Positions 27,190 to 34,916 of a DNA stretch of 64,000 nt are shown one piece after another (the first letter of the stretch is position 1; each line of letters begins with the position of its first letter). Position numbers and translations under genes: made by a program. This stretch comes from Bacillus sp. PK3_68 (lineage in GTDB: Bacteria > Bacillota > Bacilli > Bacillales > Domibacillaceae). The notes under the pieces were generated by a model. The model saw nothing but the letters and a program-made list of their open reading frames with translations, ran no database searches and had not been told where the DNA came from. The stretch is taken from assembly GCF_003600835.1 (NCBI RefSeq), contig NZ_NQYC01000001.1:930001-994000 (forward strand), in the 5' to 3' direction.

Positions 27190-27873
27190 CTATTCTTTCT
27201 CCATCATAAATAATGTAAAAAAGGTCAATGACTGTTTCAATTCAGCGGAAAAAGACTGTACCGCCGCTTCTGTCATGCCGCCTTTATAAACATATTCTTC
27301 TGCTATAGGCTGAAAGCCGTTTTCTCGTGCGAGCTTGACAAATTCCCAAGGCATCATTGTATTCATAATAACTGGCTGGCCGCTCAAACGACTATAGCTG
27401 TTTTCCCGCGGACCGGCTGTTGGGCCTAATATCGCTGCACAAAATTTCCCAGAAGGCTTCAGCACTCGTTTAATTTCTTTTAACACATGATAGGGATTCT
27501 CAGTCCACTCCAAAGAATTAATGGCCATTACAGCATCGAGTTCATCGTTTTGAAAAGGTAGATTGGCTAAATCACCTTGCTTAAAAGTTAGCCGCTCTGT
27601 CTCAAATTTTTGTGCAAATTCCACCATTTTATTGGACAAATCGATTCCAACTACTTCGTATCCTGCTTGGTTCAGCTTTTGACTGCCATAGCCATCTCCA
27701 CAGCCTAGATCGGCCACCAGGCTGTTTTTCGGGACGTAATTGGCAAAGAAAGGACAGACTCCTTTACGGCTGCCATTTTCCCACATGTCGGCACTTTTAG
27801 CTTGCCACCCGCCTGCTCTCGCATTCCATTGGTTTTTTGCTTCTTTTTGCCACGATACATCCGCCATTTTCAT
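27190..27873 (-). CDS. Class I SAM-dependent methyltransferase
   Basis: Methyltransferase_11-type enzyme, 227 aa, cytoplasmic. SAM-binding motif I is LVADLGCGDGYGSQKL (about 50-65), the acidic post-I residue is in VVGIDLSNKMVEFAQ, and motif IV is DAVMAINSLEWTENPYHVLKEIKRVLKPSGKFCAAILGP. The substrate cannot be deduced: relatives methylate small molecules, quinones or tRNA. No ubiE/menG-specific neighbours are present. The start ATG at 27873 follows an AGGAGGG SD. It is the first gene of the cluster with the unknown gene and the ABC-F ATPase. Confidence 0.85.
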   Translation of the reverse strand: MKMADVSWQKEAKNQWNARAGGWQAKSADMWENGSRKGVCPFFANYVPKNSLVADLGCGDGYGSQKLNQAGYEVVGIDLSNKMVEFAQKFETERLTFKQGDLANLPFQNDELDAVMAINSLEWTENPYHVLKEIKRVLKPSGKFCAAILGPTAGPRENSYSRLSGQPVIMNTMMPWEFVKLARENGFQPIAEEYVYKGGMTEAAVQSFSAELKQSLTFFTLFMMEKE

Positions 27874-27928
27874 CCCTCCTGCTTTCTTTCATTGTAAGGG
27901 AATAGAATAGCTTTCGGCAATATAAATG

Positions 27929-27956
27929 AAACCGCTCCTGAGGTCAGGGGCGGCTT
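27929..27956 (-). terminator. Probable terminator of the metallopeptidase-like gene
   Basis: Ten-bp stem CCGCTCCTGA/TCAGGGGCGG (one G-T pair) flanked by GAA/TTC and a modest T-rich tail on the minus strand. Confidence 0.55.
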
Positions 27957-27984
27957 CCTTTTCATTCGAACGTGAAGGATCACT

Positions 27985-28413
27985 TTATGAACTGATCAGC
28001 GGACTTCTTGAGAAATAACGCAACGACTCTTCTTTGATGCGGGTAAACAATTGGGGATTAACGAAAGGAATAAGCTCTTCAGCAATCCTCCAGGCATTTA
28101 ACTCAATTTGAGCCAAAACTTCGACGCTTTTCGTTTCTTCCAGTCGGGCACTTAAGGAAGGCAGCTCCTGGTCTAATGCATGCCCAAGCTCATGGGCAAA
28201 AATAATCCATTCATATTCCTTCAACTGCTCCAGTGATCCAAGAAGCCTTTCACATTGAATGGCAATGTCTTGTTTAAAGAGGGTAATCGAATGGGTAGCG
28301 GGCGAATACTTCCCTCCTACACAACGAGCTCCTGGAAACTCTTTTTTTATTTCCAGCGTTAACGTCTGATCCATCTTCTTCATTAAAGAATAAAAATTTG
28401 GTTCCCCCTGCAT
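27985..28413 (-). CDS. Small HExxH metallopeptidase-like protein
   Basis: The 142-aa protein has a clean zinc-peptidase motif, IIFAHELGHALDQE (about residues 72-85), and about 30 residues later a helix with the pattern IELNAWRIAEELI. That resembles the Glu-x-x-Ala helix giving the third zinc ligand in ImmA/IrrE-type peptidases. Unlike typical ImmA there is no helix-turn-helix partner gene beside it. No signal peptide or membrane helix is visible, so it would act in the cytoplasm. It is monocistronic between the mntR terminator region and the methyltransferase. The start ATG at 28413 has only a weak GAGAGTGA SD. The family assignment is from motif shape only. Confidence 0.7.
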   Translation of the reverse strand: MQGEPNFYSLMKKMDQTLTLEIKKEFPGARCVGGKYSPATHSITLFKQDIAIQCERLLGSLEQLKEYEWIIFAHELGHALDQELPSLSARLEETKSVEVLAQIELNAWRIAEELIPFVNPQLFTRIKEESLRYFSRSPLISS

Positions 28414-28554
28414 TTCACTCTCAACTCACTCTGCTTTTTATCTTTATTATTTTCATTTTCGCCTTTTTATGCTTCTATGTAGGTTTGAAGGCTCATTAGT
28501 TTTTTAATAATAGATGAAAAGCATCAGTTTGTATATGGGTAGTAAGAACCATTA

Positions 28555-28601
28555 AAAAATTGTCCCGGCAATCAGCTGAAACTTTTGCGGGACAATTTTT
28601 T
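28555..28601 (-). terminator. Terminator of mntR
   Basis: Strong stem AAAAATTGTCCCG/CGGGACAATTTTT directly after the mntR stop, with T run on the minus strand. Confidence 0.85.
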
Positions 28602-28604
28602 ATT

Positions 28605-29018
28605 CTAACGTTTTTTTTGCAGAGAGTGAAGCATGTCAACTCTTTCCGGATCTTCATTAAAATAATCCACCAGATCAGCAATGCGGTCAATAGAATTCCA
28701 GCTTAAATGATGTTCAATACCTTCTACGTCTTCATAAATGTGTTCTTCTTTCACGCCGATGATCCGCAAAAACTCCTCAAGCAAATCATGTCTTTCTACA
28801 AGGCGTTTGCCAATTTTCTTTCCTTTAGCAGTTAAAACCAGCCCACGGTATCTCTCGTATACTAAGTACTCATCCTTGTCCAATTTTTGGACCATTTTTG
28901 TTACAGATGAGGGATGGACAGATAATGCTTCCGCAATATCAGACACACGGGCGTATCCTTTTTTATCTATAAGTATAAAAATTTGTTCTATGTAATCTTC
29001 CATGCTTGGTGTCGGCAT
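28605..29018 (-). CDS. mntR: Manganese transport regulator MntR
   Basis: DtxR-family repressor that, with Mn2+ bound, shuts off manganese uptake genes and turns on efflux. The sequence [52 protein letters not shown] is almost that of B. subtilis MntR. The N-terminal winged helix is followed by the metal-binding and dimer domain with the Asp8, Glu11, His77, Glu99, Glu102 and His103 ligands (here [15 protein letters not shown] and [10 protein letters not shown]). I start at ATG 29018 (AGGAGGG SD), giving 137 aa. The 20 codons upstream are not conserved. There is no SH3-like C-terminal domain, as expected for MntR. Confidence 0.95.
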   Translation of the reverse strand: MPTPSMEDYIEQIFILIDKKGYARVSDIAEALSVHPSSVTKMVQKLDKDEYLVYERYRGLVLTAKGKKIGKRLVERHDLLEEFLRIIGVKEEHIYEDVEGIEHHLSWNSIDRIADLVDYFNEDPERVDMLHSLQKKR

Positions 29019-29143
29019 CGGGACCCTCCTGAATATACTCATCCCTTTAAGTTTACTATAAGAGCGATTTGAGCACAAGCCACCGGGCTTTTCCTATTCA
29101 TAGGGAACAATGAAATTTTTTGACTTTTTCCCCTTTCCCTTCC

Positions 29144-29172
29144 TTGACTAATTTTACTTTTTCCGGTATATT
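29144..29172 (+). promoter_or_regulatory. Sigma-A promoter of cspD
   Basis: TTGACT, 17-nt spacer, TATATT. It leaves a leader of about 90 nt before the ATG, typical of cold-shock genes, where the 5' UTR controls mRNA stability and translation. Confidence 0.75.
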
Positions 29173-29270
29173 ATACGTATTATAAACAGTTTTTTCTGTT
29201 TGTAATGAATATTTTGATTTGGGCACATATAGATAAGATGTGTTTCGAAGATTTAGGAGGATTCATTAAT

Positions 29271-29471
29271 ATGCAAAACGGTAAAGTAAAATGGTTTAAC
29301 AATGAAAAAGGCTTTGGATTTATCGAAGTAGAAGGCGGAGACGATGTATTCGTTCACTTCACTGCAATCGAAGGCGACGGATACAAATCCTTAGAAGAAG
29401 GTCAAGAAGTTTCTTTTGAAATCGTAGAAGGAAACCGTGGACCTCAAGCAGCTAACGTTGTAAAACTATAA
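29271..29471 (+). CDS. cspD: Cold-shock protein CspD
   Basis: Single OB-fold RNA chaperone of 66 aa, nearly identical to B. subtilis CspD. The two RNA-binding motifs are visible: KGFGFIEV (RNP1) and VFVHFTAI (RNP2). It melts mRNA secondary structure in the cytoplasm and supports transcription antitermination and translation. The open frame extends 22 codons upstream, but AGGAGG at 29255-29260 and the conserved [14 protein letters not shown] fix the start at 29271. A long leader and a strong terminator make it a single-gene unit. Confidence 0.97.
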   Translation: MQNGKVKWFNNEKGFGFIEVEGGDDVFVHFTAIEGDGYKSLEEGQEVSFEIVEGNRGPQAANVVKL

Positions 29472-29481
29472 TTGAACTCAT

Positions 29482-29506
29482 AAAGCCGGCAAATCTTGCC
29501 GGCTTT
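29482..29506. terminator. Terminator of cspD (bidirectional with ypeQ)
   Basis: Eleven-bp stem AAAGCCGGCAA/TTGCCGGCTTT with T5 on the plus strand, between the convergent cspD and ypeQ. Confidence 0.85.
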
Positions 29507-29512
29507 TTATTT

Positions 29513-29701
29513 TTATTTAAGCAGCTGTTCTCCACATTTTCTCAGCTGTTCCCCTACTGTGCATTTAGTGATACAAAACTTATGGGCATATGCTTTCCCC
29601 TTTTCCTTTCGAAATGTCACCTTGAGCAGGCATCCATCGCAATATGTTTGTAGAATCTCCTCTACCTCTGCCATAAGCTGTTTTCTTTCCAAGTAAGTCA
29701 C
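29513..29701 (-). CDS. ypeQ: Small zinc-finger-like protein YpeQ
   Basis: Sixty-two-aa cytoplasmic protein with five cysteines, in TYCDGC, HKFCITKC and RKCGEQ. This spacing would suit one bound zinc ion. It resembles B. subtilis YpeQ (about 60 aa), function unknown. It lies 21 nt downstream of the RNase H-like ypeP gene and probably shares its transcript, as in B. subtilis. The Lys/Arg content (RKEKGKAYAHK) would permit nucleic-acid binding, but that is only a possibility. Confidence 0.78.
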   Translation of the reverse strand: MTYLERKQLMAEVEEILQTYCDGCLLKVTFRKEKGKAYAHKFCITKCTVGEQLRKCGEQLLK

Positions 29702-29722
29702 ACCTTTCTATACAGCTTTTGC

Positions 29723-30376
29723 TTAAGAAATTACGGAATGGCTGCTGACGAAATTCCCCTGCAGTGCTTGGTTCGCCAGTTTGTCCGCTTCTTTATTTTG
29801 CCTTCTGTCTACCGGTTTGTAAAGCGGCGACAAATGAAGCGATTGCATCTTGTGGTCAATCCGATCAAGCCACTTATTTAATGTTTCATCAAAGCAAGGC
29901 CACTCCCCTGACAGCTGTTTCAAGACTACATGAGAATCCCCTGTAATTGTAACCGGTACTTGTTTGACGCCGATTTCTTCAAGCAGTTCAATGGCCTTAT
30001 AAAGGGCTGCATATTCCGCTTCGTTATTGGACTCCAATTGGAGAAGCTTTTCATTTATCCGACAGCGCCAATCTTCTCCATTCTTTTTATAATAAACAGC
30101 AATTCCAATGCCGGCTATTTGGGTTTCTCTGTCAAAACCGCCGTCAAAATACACTTCTACTTCACCTGGTGCCTCATCAAGCTGCTTGTTTAGTTTAGTG
30201 AATTCCTTCACTGTCCATTCATTTAAGAGCTCATCAGTAACTGTAGCATTTTTCATTCTCCCTGTTTTATTTAAATCTTCAACAATGGGCAGCACCAGGT
30301 CTTTGCTTAGCCACTCTGATTCAAATTCTGTTTTCCTGCCTTTAAATTCATATTGCCACTTAATTTTCATTTTCAT
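29723..30376 (-). CDS. ypeP: RNase H-like protein YpeP
   Basis: RNase HI-fold protein of 217 aa. The C-terminal ~140 residues hold all four acidic metal ligands in order: VYFDGGFD, NNEAEYAAL, TGDSHVVL and NKEADKLAN. It should therefore be able to cleave the RNA strand of RNA-DNA hybrids, although B. subtilis YpeP has been reported with little or no RNase H activity. The N-terminal ~75 residues (KIKWQYEFKGRKTEFESEWLS) form a separate small domain. ATG 30376 follows AGAGGGG, and the 9-codon longer frame lacks an SD. A second RNase H-like gene, ypdQ, lies 1 kb away on the other strand. Confidence 0.85.
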   Translation of the reverse strand: MKMKIKWQYEFKGRKTEFESEWLSKDLVLPIVEDLNKTGRMKNATVTDELLNEWTVKEFTKLNKQLDEAPGEVEVYFDGGFDRETQIAGIGIAVYYKKNGEDWRCRINEKLLQLESNNEAEYAALYKAIELLEEIGVKQVPVTITGDSHVVLKQLSGEWPCFDETLNKWLDRIDHKMQSLHLSPLYKPVDRRQNKEADKLANQALQGNFVSSHSVIS

Positions 30377-30395
30377 ATTGATCCCCTCTTTCTTC

Positions 30396-30423
30396 TTGAC
30401 CAATTTTCATGTTTTTGTATAAT
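30396..30423 (+). promoter_or_regulatory. Sigma-A promoter of ypdP
   Basis: TTGACC, 16-nt spacer, TATAAT, about 75 nt before the ypdP start. I looked for a preQ1 riboswitch in the leader and saw none that fits. Confidence 0.6.
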
Positions 30424-30497
30424 GTACGTTATGCTCAAACACAGGAATAAAGACAGACATTTTTCCGCTATTTCTTTCATATCACAGGAGGTTTTGT

Positions 30498-31169
30498 ATG
30501 TTCAATGAATGGTTTGGCTTTATATTTATTATCATTAACTTTACTATATTTTTAGCCATGTATCGACTATTTGGGCGTACAGGATTGTTTACATGGGTTG
30601 GTGTCGCCACCATACTGGCTAATCTTCAAGTAGTGAAGACTATTGAAGTGTTCGGCTTAACCGCTACCCTCGGCAACACGATGTATGGGACCGCCTTTCT
30701 GGCCACGGATTTGCTCAATGAACGCTATGGGAAAGAAGACGCAAAAAAAGCAGTGTGGCTCGGCTTTTTTACGCTAGTCATGATGACAATGATCATGCAA
30801 ATGGTTCTTCTTTTTAAGCCAGGACCATCAGATTTTGCTCAGGAGCCTATGAGTCAGTTGTTTAGTTTATTGCCCCGCATTGCTGTTGGAAGTCTTGCCG
30901 CCTATTTAGTGAGCCAATTTGCCGATGTATATATCTTTTCTTATTTAAAGAAAAAGTTTCCGACAGATTCACAATTTTGGATTCGTAACAACGGCAGCAC
31001 GATGATCAGCCAGCTGCTGGATACTCTTGTTTTTACGAGCATCGCCTTTCTCGGTGCTTTCCCACTAGATGTTTGGGTACAGATTTTTCTTTCAACCTGT
31101 GCTTTAAAATGGATTATAGCGTTATTGGATACCCCATTTGGCTATATCGCTAAACGCTTTCCTAAATAA
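30498..31169 (+). CDS. ypdP: Queuosine-precursor transporter YpdP (VUT/YhhQ family)
   Basis: Membrane protein of 223 aa with about six helices, of the DUF165/YhhQ family that imports preQ0/preQ1 or queuine for tRNA queuosine synthesis. Typical features are TLGNTMYGTAFLATDLLNERYGKEDAKKAVWLGF, the QEPM segment after helix 3, SQFADVYIFSYLKKKF, WIRNNGSTMISQLLDTLVF and ALLDTPFGYIAKRF at the end. AGGAGG precedes ATG 30498. It is read from its own promoter and followed by a 250-nt gap containing a hairpin repeat, then ypdQ. Confidence 0.9.
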   Translation: MFNEWFGFIFIIINFTIFLAMYRLFGRTGLFTWVGVATILANLQVVKTIEVFGLTATLGNTMYGTAFLATDLLNERYGKEDAKKAVWLGFFTLVMMTMIMQMVLLFKPGPSDFAQEPMSQLFSLLPRIAVGSLAAYLVSQFADVYIFSYLKKKFPTDSQFWIRNNGSTMISQLLDTLVFTSIAFLGAFPLDVWVQIFLSTCALKWIIALLDTPFGYIAKRFPK

Positions 31170-31228
31170 TCATGAATCGATGGCTGAACGAAGCTCCATT
31201 TGTCAGTCATATTTTTTATGAGCGGAAA

Positions 31229-31350
31229 CCAGGAACCAGTGGAACGTCCCTCCTTGGGCTCGAAGTCATAAGTCGACCTGGTTATGTGGCTGAACCACGC
31301 CACTCCACCATTTCGCCTTACGCTTGTCGCCCCAGGACAGGCGGCTTCGC
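31229..31350. repeat. GC-rich imperfect hairpin element between ypdP and ypdQ
   Basis: A structured stretch that codes for nothing recognisable. CCTTGGGCTCGAAGTCATAAG (31252-31272) pairs imperfectly with CTTACGCTTGTCGCCCCAGG (31317-31336), with a small GTGG/CCAC hairpin in the middle (31286-31298). Base composition is clearly richer in GC than its flanks. The form resembles dispersed intergenic hairpin elements known from many Bacillus genomes. No second copy exists in this window, so the repeat nature is inferred. Confidence 0.5.
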
Positions 31351-31422
31351 TTTTCTTATTGCAAATTGTTTGTTTTTTCCGTAAAATTTATTGGTATGAA
31401 GCTAAACAAGGAGGGAATTCGA

Positions 31423-31824
31423 TTGTTTGAAGTGTATACAGATGGAGCCAGCACTGGTTCTCCCGGCTGGGCGGGAGCGGGTGTTTTCATTAAAGAGGGC
31501 AGTCGTGTTGACCGCTATTCATTCCCTCTTGGTATAAGAGATACACATGAAGCGGAGTTTCTGGCCGTCATTCAAGCATTAAAGCTATTAAAAGAAAGAC
31601 AGGCAGCGACCATTTCTTTGCGCAGCGATTCTCAGACAGTCGTTCAGGCAATTGAAAAAGAACATATACATAAAAAACTCTATCAGCCGCTGCTGCAAGA
31701 AATCCTTTCACTATCAAAAGAGTTTCCGCTCTTCTTCGTCAAGTGGATCCCTAGCAAAGAAAATCGCGCGGATGGCCTTGCCCGTGAGGCAGTCAGACAA
31801 AATAAAGGTGTCGAAAAGTCATGA
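31423..31824 (+). CDS. ypdQ: RNase HI-like protein YpdQ
   Basis: Compact RNase HI-fold protein of 133 aa with the full acidic set: VYTDGAS, HEAEFLAVIQAL, SLRSDSQTV and ENRADGLARE. It should bind two Mg2+ and could nick RNA in RNA-DNA hybrids. The B. subtilis homologue has been described as lacking clear activity, so this is not certain. AAGGAGGG lies 7 nt before TTG 31423, which gives the family start LFEVYTDGA. Upstream ATG codons at 31396 and 31324 have no SD. Its end overlaps the DMT transporter start by 4 nt (ATGA), so the two are coupled. Confidence 0.85.
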   Translation: MFEVYTDGASTGSPGWAGAGVFIKEGSRVDRYSFPLGIRDTHEAEFLAVIQALKLLKERQAATISLRSDSQTVVQAIEKEHIHKKLYQPLLQEILSLSKEFPLFFVKWIPSKENRADGLAREAVRQNKGVEKS

Positions 31825-32726
31825 GATGGGCGGCTGAACTTTCCTTATTGTTTGTGGCCCTCATTTGGGGAGTGACTTTCGTCATTGTTCAACAAGCGAT
31901 CGATCTGTTACCGCCATTATTATTCAACGGTATTCGCTTTTTATGCGCTGCTCTCCTGCTTTTCCTGATAATCTTTCTTCGGAAGAAGATGGCCGGACTT
32001 ACGATAAAAACATGGAAGCACGGCATTATACTCGGCATTTGTCTAGCCATCGGCTATGCTTTTCAAACGATCGGCCTTTTATATACAACAGTTTCTAAAA
32101 CAGGCTTTATTACCGGCTTAAGCGTTGTGCTCGTGCCGCTTCTTTCTCTTATTCTTTTGAAAAAGAAGCCTGCACCAGGGGCGGCAATTGGTTCTGTTAC
32201 CGCTGCGGGCGGTCTTTATTTGCTAACAGCTGGCGGAGCCGACGGCTGGAACACCGGTGACTTTTTTGTGTTAATCTGCGCCTTTGGGTTTGCCTTTCAT
32301 ATCATCTTCACCGACATATACACTCAGCTTTCTTCTGCATTATCCTTAACAGCTGTACAAATTACCACGGTTGCTGTTTTGTGTCTTTTAGGCGGATTTA
32401 TACTGGAAGACTGGCAATCTGCTTTAACCGCTGCTAATTTGCTTAACTCTTCTGTTTGGAGTGCGCTGCTCATTACTGCTTTTCTAGCGACAGCTCTTGC
32501 ATTTTTTGTTCAGACTGCAGCTCAGAAACATACAACACCGACAAGGGTCGTTCTCCTCCTGGCAATGGAGCCAGTGTTTGGCGCCTTAACCGCCTTTTTC
32601 TGGATTGATGAACGGCTCACTGCAGCGGGGTTAACTGGGTGTGCCTTTATTTTCATTGGCATGCTGCTCGCAGAGATCCCTGTCCAAAAATTACTTAGCT
32701 TAAGGTCTGCTGCCAATAAATCATAA
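31821..32726 (+). CDS. EamA/DMT-superfamily transporter
   Basis: Drug/metabolite transporter of 301 aa with ten predicted helices in two EamA repeats. The first repeat begins LLFVALIWGVTFVIVQQAID and includes YTTVSKTGFITGLSVVLVPLL. The second contains TRVVLLLAMEPVFGALTAFFWIDERLT. Members export amino acids, nucleosides or small metabolites; the substrate cannot be told from sequence. It is translated from an ATG overlapping the ypdQ stop and ends at a bidirectional terminator shared with the convergent downstream gene. Confidence 0.88.
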   Translation: MRWAAELSLLFVALIWGVTFVIVQQAIDLLPPLLFNGIRFLCAALLLFLIIFLRKKMAGLTIKTWKHGIILGICLAIGYAFQTIGLLYTTVSKTGFITGLSVVLVPLLSLILLKKKPAPGAAIGSVTAAGGLYLLTAGGADGWNTGDFFVLICAFGFAFHIIFTDIYTQLSSALSLTAVQITTVAVLCLLGGFILEDWQSALTAANLLNSSVWSALLITAFLATALAFFVQTAAQKHTTPTRVVLLLAMEPVFGALTAFFWIDERLTAAGLTGCAFIFIGMLLAEIPVQKLLSLRSAANKS

Positions 32727-32755
32727 AAAACGTCCGGAGAACCCGGACGTTTTTT
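32726..32755. terminator. Bidirectional terminator between convergent genes
   Basis: CGTCCGG/CCGGACG stem, tetraloop-like AGAAC, with A5 before and T6 after. It overlaps the last bases of the minus-strand gene at 32754. Confidence 0.88.
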
Positions 32756-33029
32756 ATGATAGCAACCCATTAGAATAGGCAAAACTCAGAGCTGTCTGCC
32801 GATCTGCTATTCCTTTTTCCTTAAACCATTCTAATAAGGATAGAAAAAAGCTGCCGTCAAATTCCTTCTGTACTTTTAATGTAAGCTCTATGCCTGCTAT
32901 GACCAATAGGTCTGAAGCATTGGTGGACCTCTTGCCAAAATAAATAAAAGCAATCATCTCGTCAGAAAACCGAAATCCTTTTTCCTCCAGCTTGAGCAAA
33001 TAATCTGCCAGCGTCTGTTCTTTCTCCAC
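32754..33029 (-). CDS. Small conserved hypothetical protein (possibly DUF6123)
   Basis: Ninety-one-aa soluble, mostly helical protein (TLADYLLKLEEKGFRFSDEMIAFIYFGKRSTNASDLLVIAGIEL). I believe it belongs to a small Bacillaceae family next to ypcP (DUF6123), but I cannot verify this. GTG start at 33029 with an AAGGTGG SD. It is 20 nt downstream of the 5' nuclease gene ypcP and probably co-transcribed with it. No motif gives a function. Confidence 0.7.
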   Translation of the reverse strand: MEKEQTLADYLLKLEEKGFRFSDEMIAFIYFGKRSTNASDLLVIAGIELTLKVQKEFDGSFFLSLLEWFKEKGIADRQTALSFAYSNGLLS

Positions 33030-33049
33030 TTAAGTTCCCACCTTGAATG

Positions 33050-33967
33050 TTATGCAAACGGATCAGCTGTCTCTGCATAGGCAGCTGCAGCTTTCATTTG
33101 TGCCACATGGCGGCTTACCACTTTTAATTCTAGTTCTTCCACTGCGACCTCTGCCCCTCTTTCAATTCCTGTCCAGTCTGCTTCTTTAATATCCCAAACT
33201 AGCGGGACATGGCAATCAATTTCCGCCAGCTGTCGGGACAGTTGGAGCATGTCCACTCCCTCTGTCATCTTCTTCTGTTGTGAAGGCGTGAGCTGTTCAA
33301 TATTTGAAAGAATCCCCTCAATTGTGCCAAACTCCCGTACAAGCTTAAAGGCTGTTTTTTCGCCGATTCCCTTAACACCTGGATATCCATCACTCGGATC
33401 ACCCATTAGCGCCTTCACGTCAATAAATTGCTTTGGAGTAATGGCAAATTGATCTGCAAAACTCTCAGCTGTATACGTTAAATAATTTCCAAAGCCTTTT
33501 TGCAAGAGCGTTACTTCAATATTGTGGTCAAGCAGTTGCAAAAGATCTTTATCTCCGCTTAAAATTGTCACCCGCCGTTCTTTGTGCTCTCGTTTGGCAA
33601 TTGTGCCGATGCAATCATCAGCCTCGTAACCCCTTACGCCAATATTAGGTAGCAAAAAAGAGGCTGCTACTTCTTTGGCTAAGTCAAATTGCGGCTGGAG
33701 TTCAACAGGAGGTGCCTGCCGATTCGACTTATAATCGGAAAACAATTCATTTCTAAATGTTTGGCTCCCCATATCCCAGCATACAGCTGCATGGGTTGGT
33801 CTCATGTATTCAATCGCTGTAAGTACGTGCTTCATAAATCCCTGAACACCATTTGTTGGCATCCCCTTGGAATTCACCATAAATTGGCCGCTTACCGCTG
33901 TTGCAAAAAAAGCGCGAAACAGCAAAGCCATGCCATCTATGAGCAGCAAATGTTCTTGTTTATTCAT
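33050..33967 (-). CDS. ypcP: 5'-3' exonuclease YpcP (Pol I 5'-nuclease type)
   Basis: Stand-alone 5' nuclease of the FEN/XPN family, 305 aa, equivalent to the N-terminal domain of DNA polymerase I. It would remove RNA primers and flap structures in the cytoplasm. The metal-binding acidic residues are in LLIDGMALLFRAF, CWDMGSQTFRNELFSDYKSNR, YEADDCIGTIA and LSGDKDLLQLLD. The helix-hairpin-helix part contains LMGDPSDGYPGVKGIGEKTA. In B. subtilis it overlaps with PolA and RNase HIII/HII in Okazaki fragment maturation. SD GAGAGGTG precedes ATG 33967. Confidence 0.92.
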   Translation of the reverse strand: MNKQEHLLLIDGMALLFRAFFATAVSGQFMVNSKGMPTNGVQGFMKHVLTAIEYMRPTHAAVCWDMGSQTFRNELFSDYKSNRQAPPVELQPQFDLAKEVAASFLLPNIGVRGYEADDCIGTIAKREHKERRVTILSGDKDLLQLLDHNIEVTLLQKGFGNYLTYTAESFADQFAITPKQFIDVKALMGDPSDGYPGVKGIGEKTAFKLVREFGTIEGILSNIEQLTPSQQKKMTEGVDMLQLSRQLAEIDCHVPLVWDIKEADWTGIERGAEVAVEELELKVVSRHVAQMKAAAAYAETADPFA

Positions 33968-34029
33968 TTTGTCACCTCTCTCTTATTTTATCATAAGTCG
34001 CTTGTCCATTGAAAAAAACAAACAAAAAA

Positions 34030-34055
34030 CCGCTCTGTTGTGAGCAACAGAACGG
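34030..34055 (-). terminator. Terminator of the sulfurtransferase gene
   Basis: Eleven-bp stem (CCG-TCTGTTG type, one mismatch) with a TGAG loop and T6 on the minus strand. Confidence 0.8.
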
Positions 34056-34064
34056 CTGTTATAT

Positions 34065-34901
34065 TTATTGCTTTTCCTTTTCTACCGGTAAATCCTCATA
34101 AGACGACCAATCGCTATAGCTTCCGGGATAGAGACGGACATCGCGGAAGCCCGCTTGCTTCAATGCAATAATGTTTGGAGTAGCCGATACACCTGATCCG
34201 CAATAAACAATAACCGGTTCATTTGGGTCTAATTGTTTAAATCGTTCTTTTTGTTCCTCTGGACTTTTCCAGCATGAACCGTCAAGGCCTTCTAAAAAGA
34301 AGTAATTTACAGCAGTAGGGATATGCCCTGGCACACGGTCAAGCGGCTCTACTTTCCCCGCATAACGTTCTGGTGCCCGCGAATCAATCAAAACAGCTCC
34401 TTCTTTTTCAAGCGCTGCTCTTTTTACATCTTCGATTGAGACAGCCCAGTCATGTTGCAGACTGATTGATAAACGTCCGCTTTTAGAGGCAGGTATTTCA
34501 CTCGTCATAGGGAGACCCTGCTTTTTCCATTCCGAAAAACCACCATCAAGAATATATACATGCTGATGGCCGATATAAGACATCAGCCACCAAAATCGTC
34601 CAGCAAACATAGCATCGCCATTATCATAGGCAATGATGGTTGTTTCATTTGTGATTCCGTAAGATTCTGCTGTCTTTTGAAACTCATGCAGATCAGGAAG
34701 CGGATGGCGTCCGCCATGCGCTCCTTTCTTCCCTGATAACTGTCGATCAAGATGAGCATAAAAGGCACCGGGAATATGTGCTTCATTGTATTCTTTTTCA
34801 CCAGCAGCAGGATCTGCCAAATGAAAACGACAGTCCACAATACAAATATTCGAATCATTTAAGTGCTCTGCTAGCCAGTCAATCGAGCGAATATACTTCA
34901 C
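34065..34901 (-). CDS. Tandem-rhodanese sulfurtransferase
   Basis: Two rhodanese domains in 278 aa. The first (residues ~1-120, VDCRFHLADPAAGEKEYNEAHIPGA) is the inactive copy. The second holds the active-site Cys in VIVYCGSGVSATPN (~235). The loop CGSGVSA is typical of thiosulfate or 3-mercaptopyruvate sulfurtransferases (SseA/YnjE type), which transfer sulfane sulfur to cyanide or a protein thiol. The start is GTG 34901 with a GGAGAGGAG SD. It directly follows the small Cys-rich gene by 15 nt, so the two may be co-expressed. The physiological acceptor is not known. Confidence 0.88.
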   Translation of the reverse strand: MKYIRSIDWLAEHLNDSNICIVDCRFHLADPAAGEKEYNEAHIPGAFYAHLDRQLSGKKGAHGGRHPLPDLHEFQKTAESYGITNETTIIAYDNGDAMFAGRFWWLMSYIGHQHVYILDGGFSEWKKQGLPMTSEIPASKSGRLSISLQHDWAVSIEDVKRAALEKEGAVLIDSRAPERYAGKVEPLDRVPGHIPTAVNYFFLEGLDGSCWKSPEEQKERFKQLDPNEPVIVYCGSGVSATPNIIALKQAGFRDVRLYPGSYSDWSSYEDLPVEKEKQ

Positions 34902-34916
34902 GTTCTCCTCTCCTTT

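Noticed and set aside
30424-30497. preQ1 riboswitch upstream of the queuosine-precursor transporter
   Set aside because: The leader lacks the preQ1-I stem-loop and A-rich tail.
31172-31384. 70-aa ORF between ypdP and ypdQ
   Set aside because: No SD, and the sequence coincides with the GC-rich hairpin element. Composition is not protein-like.
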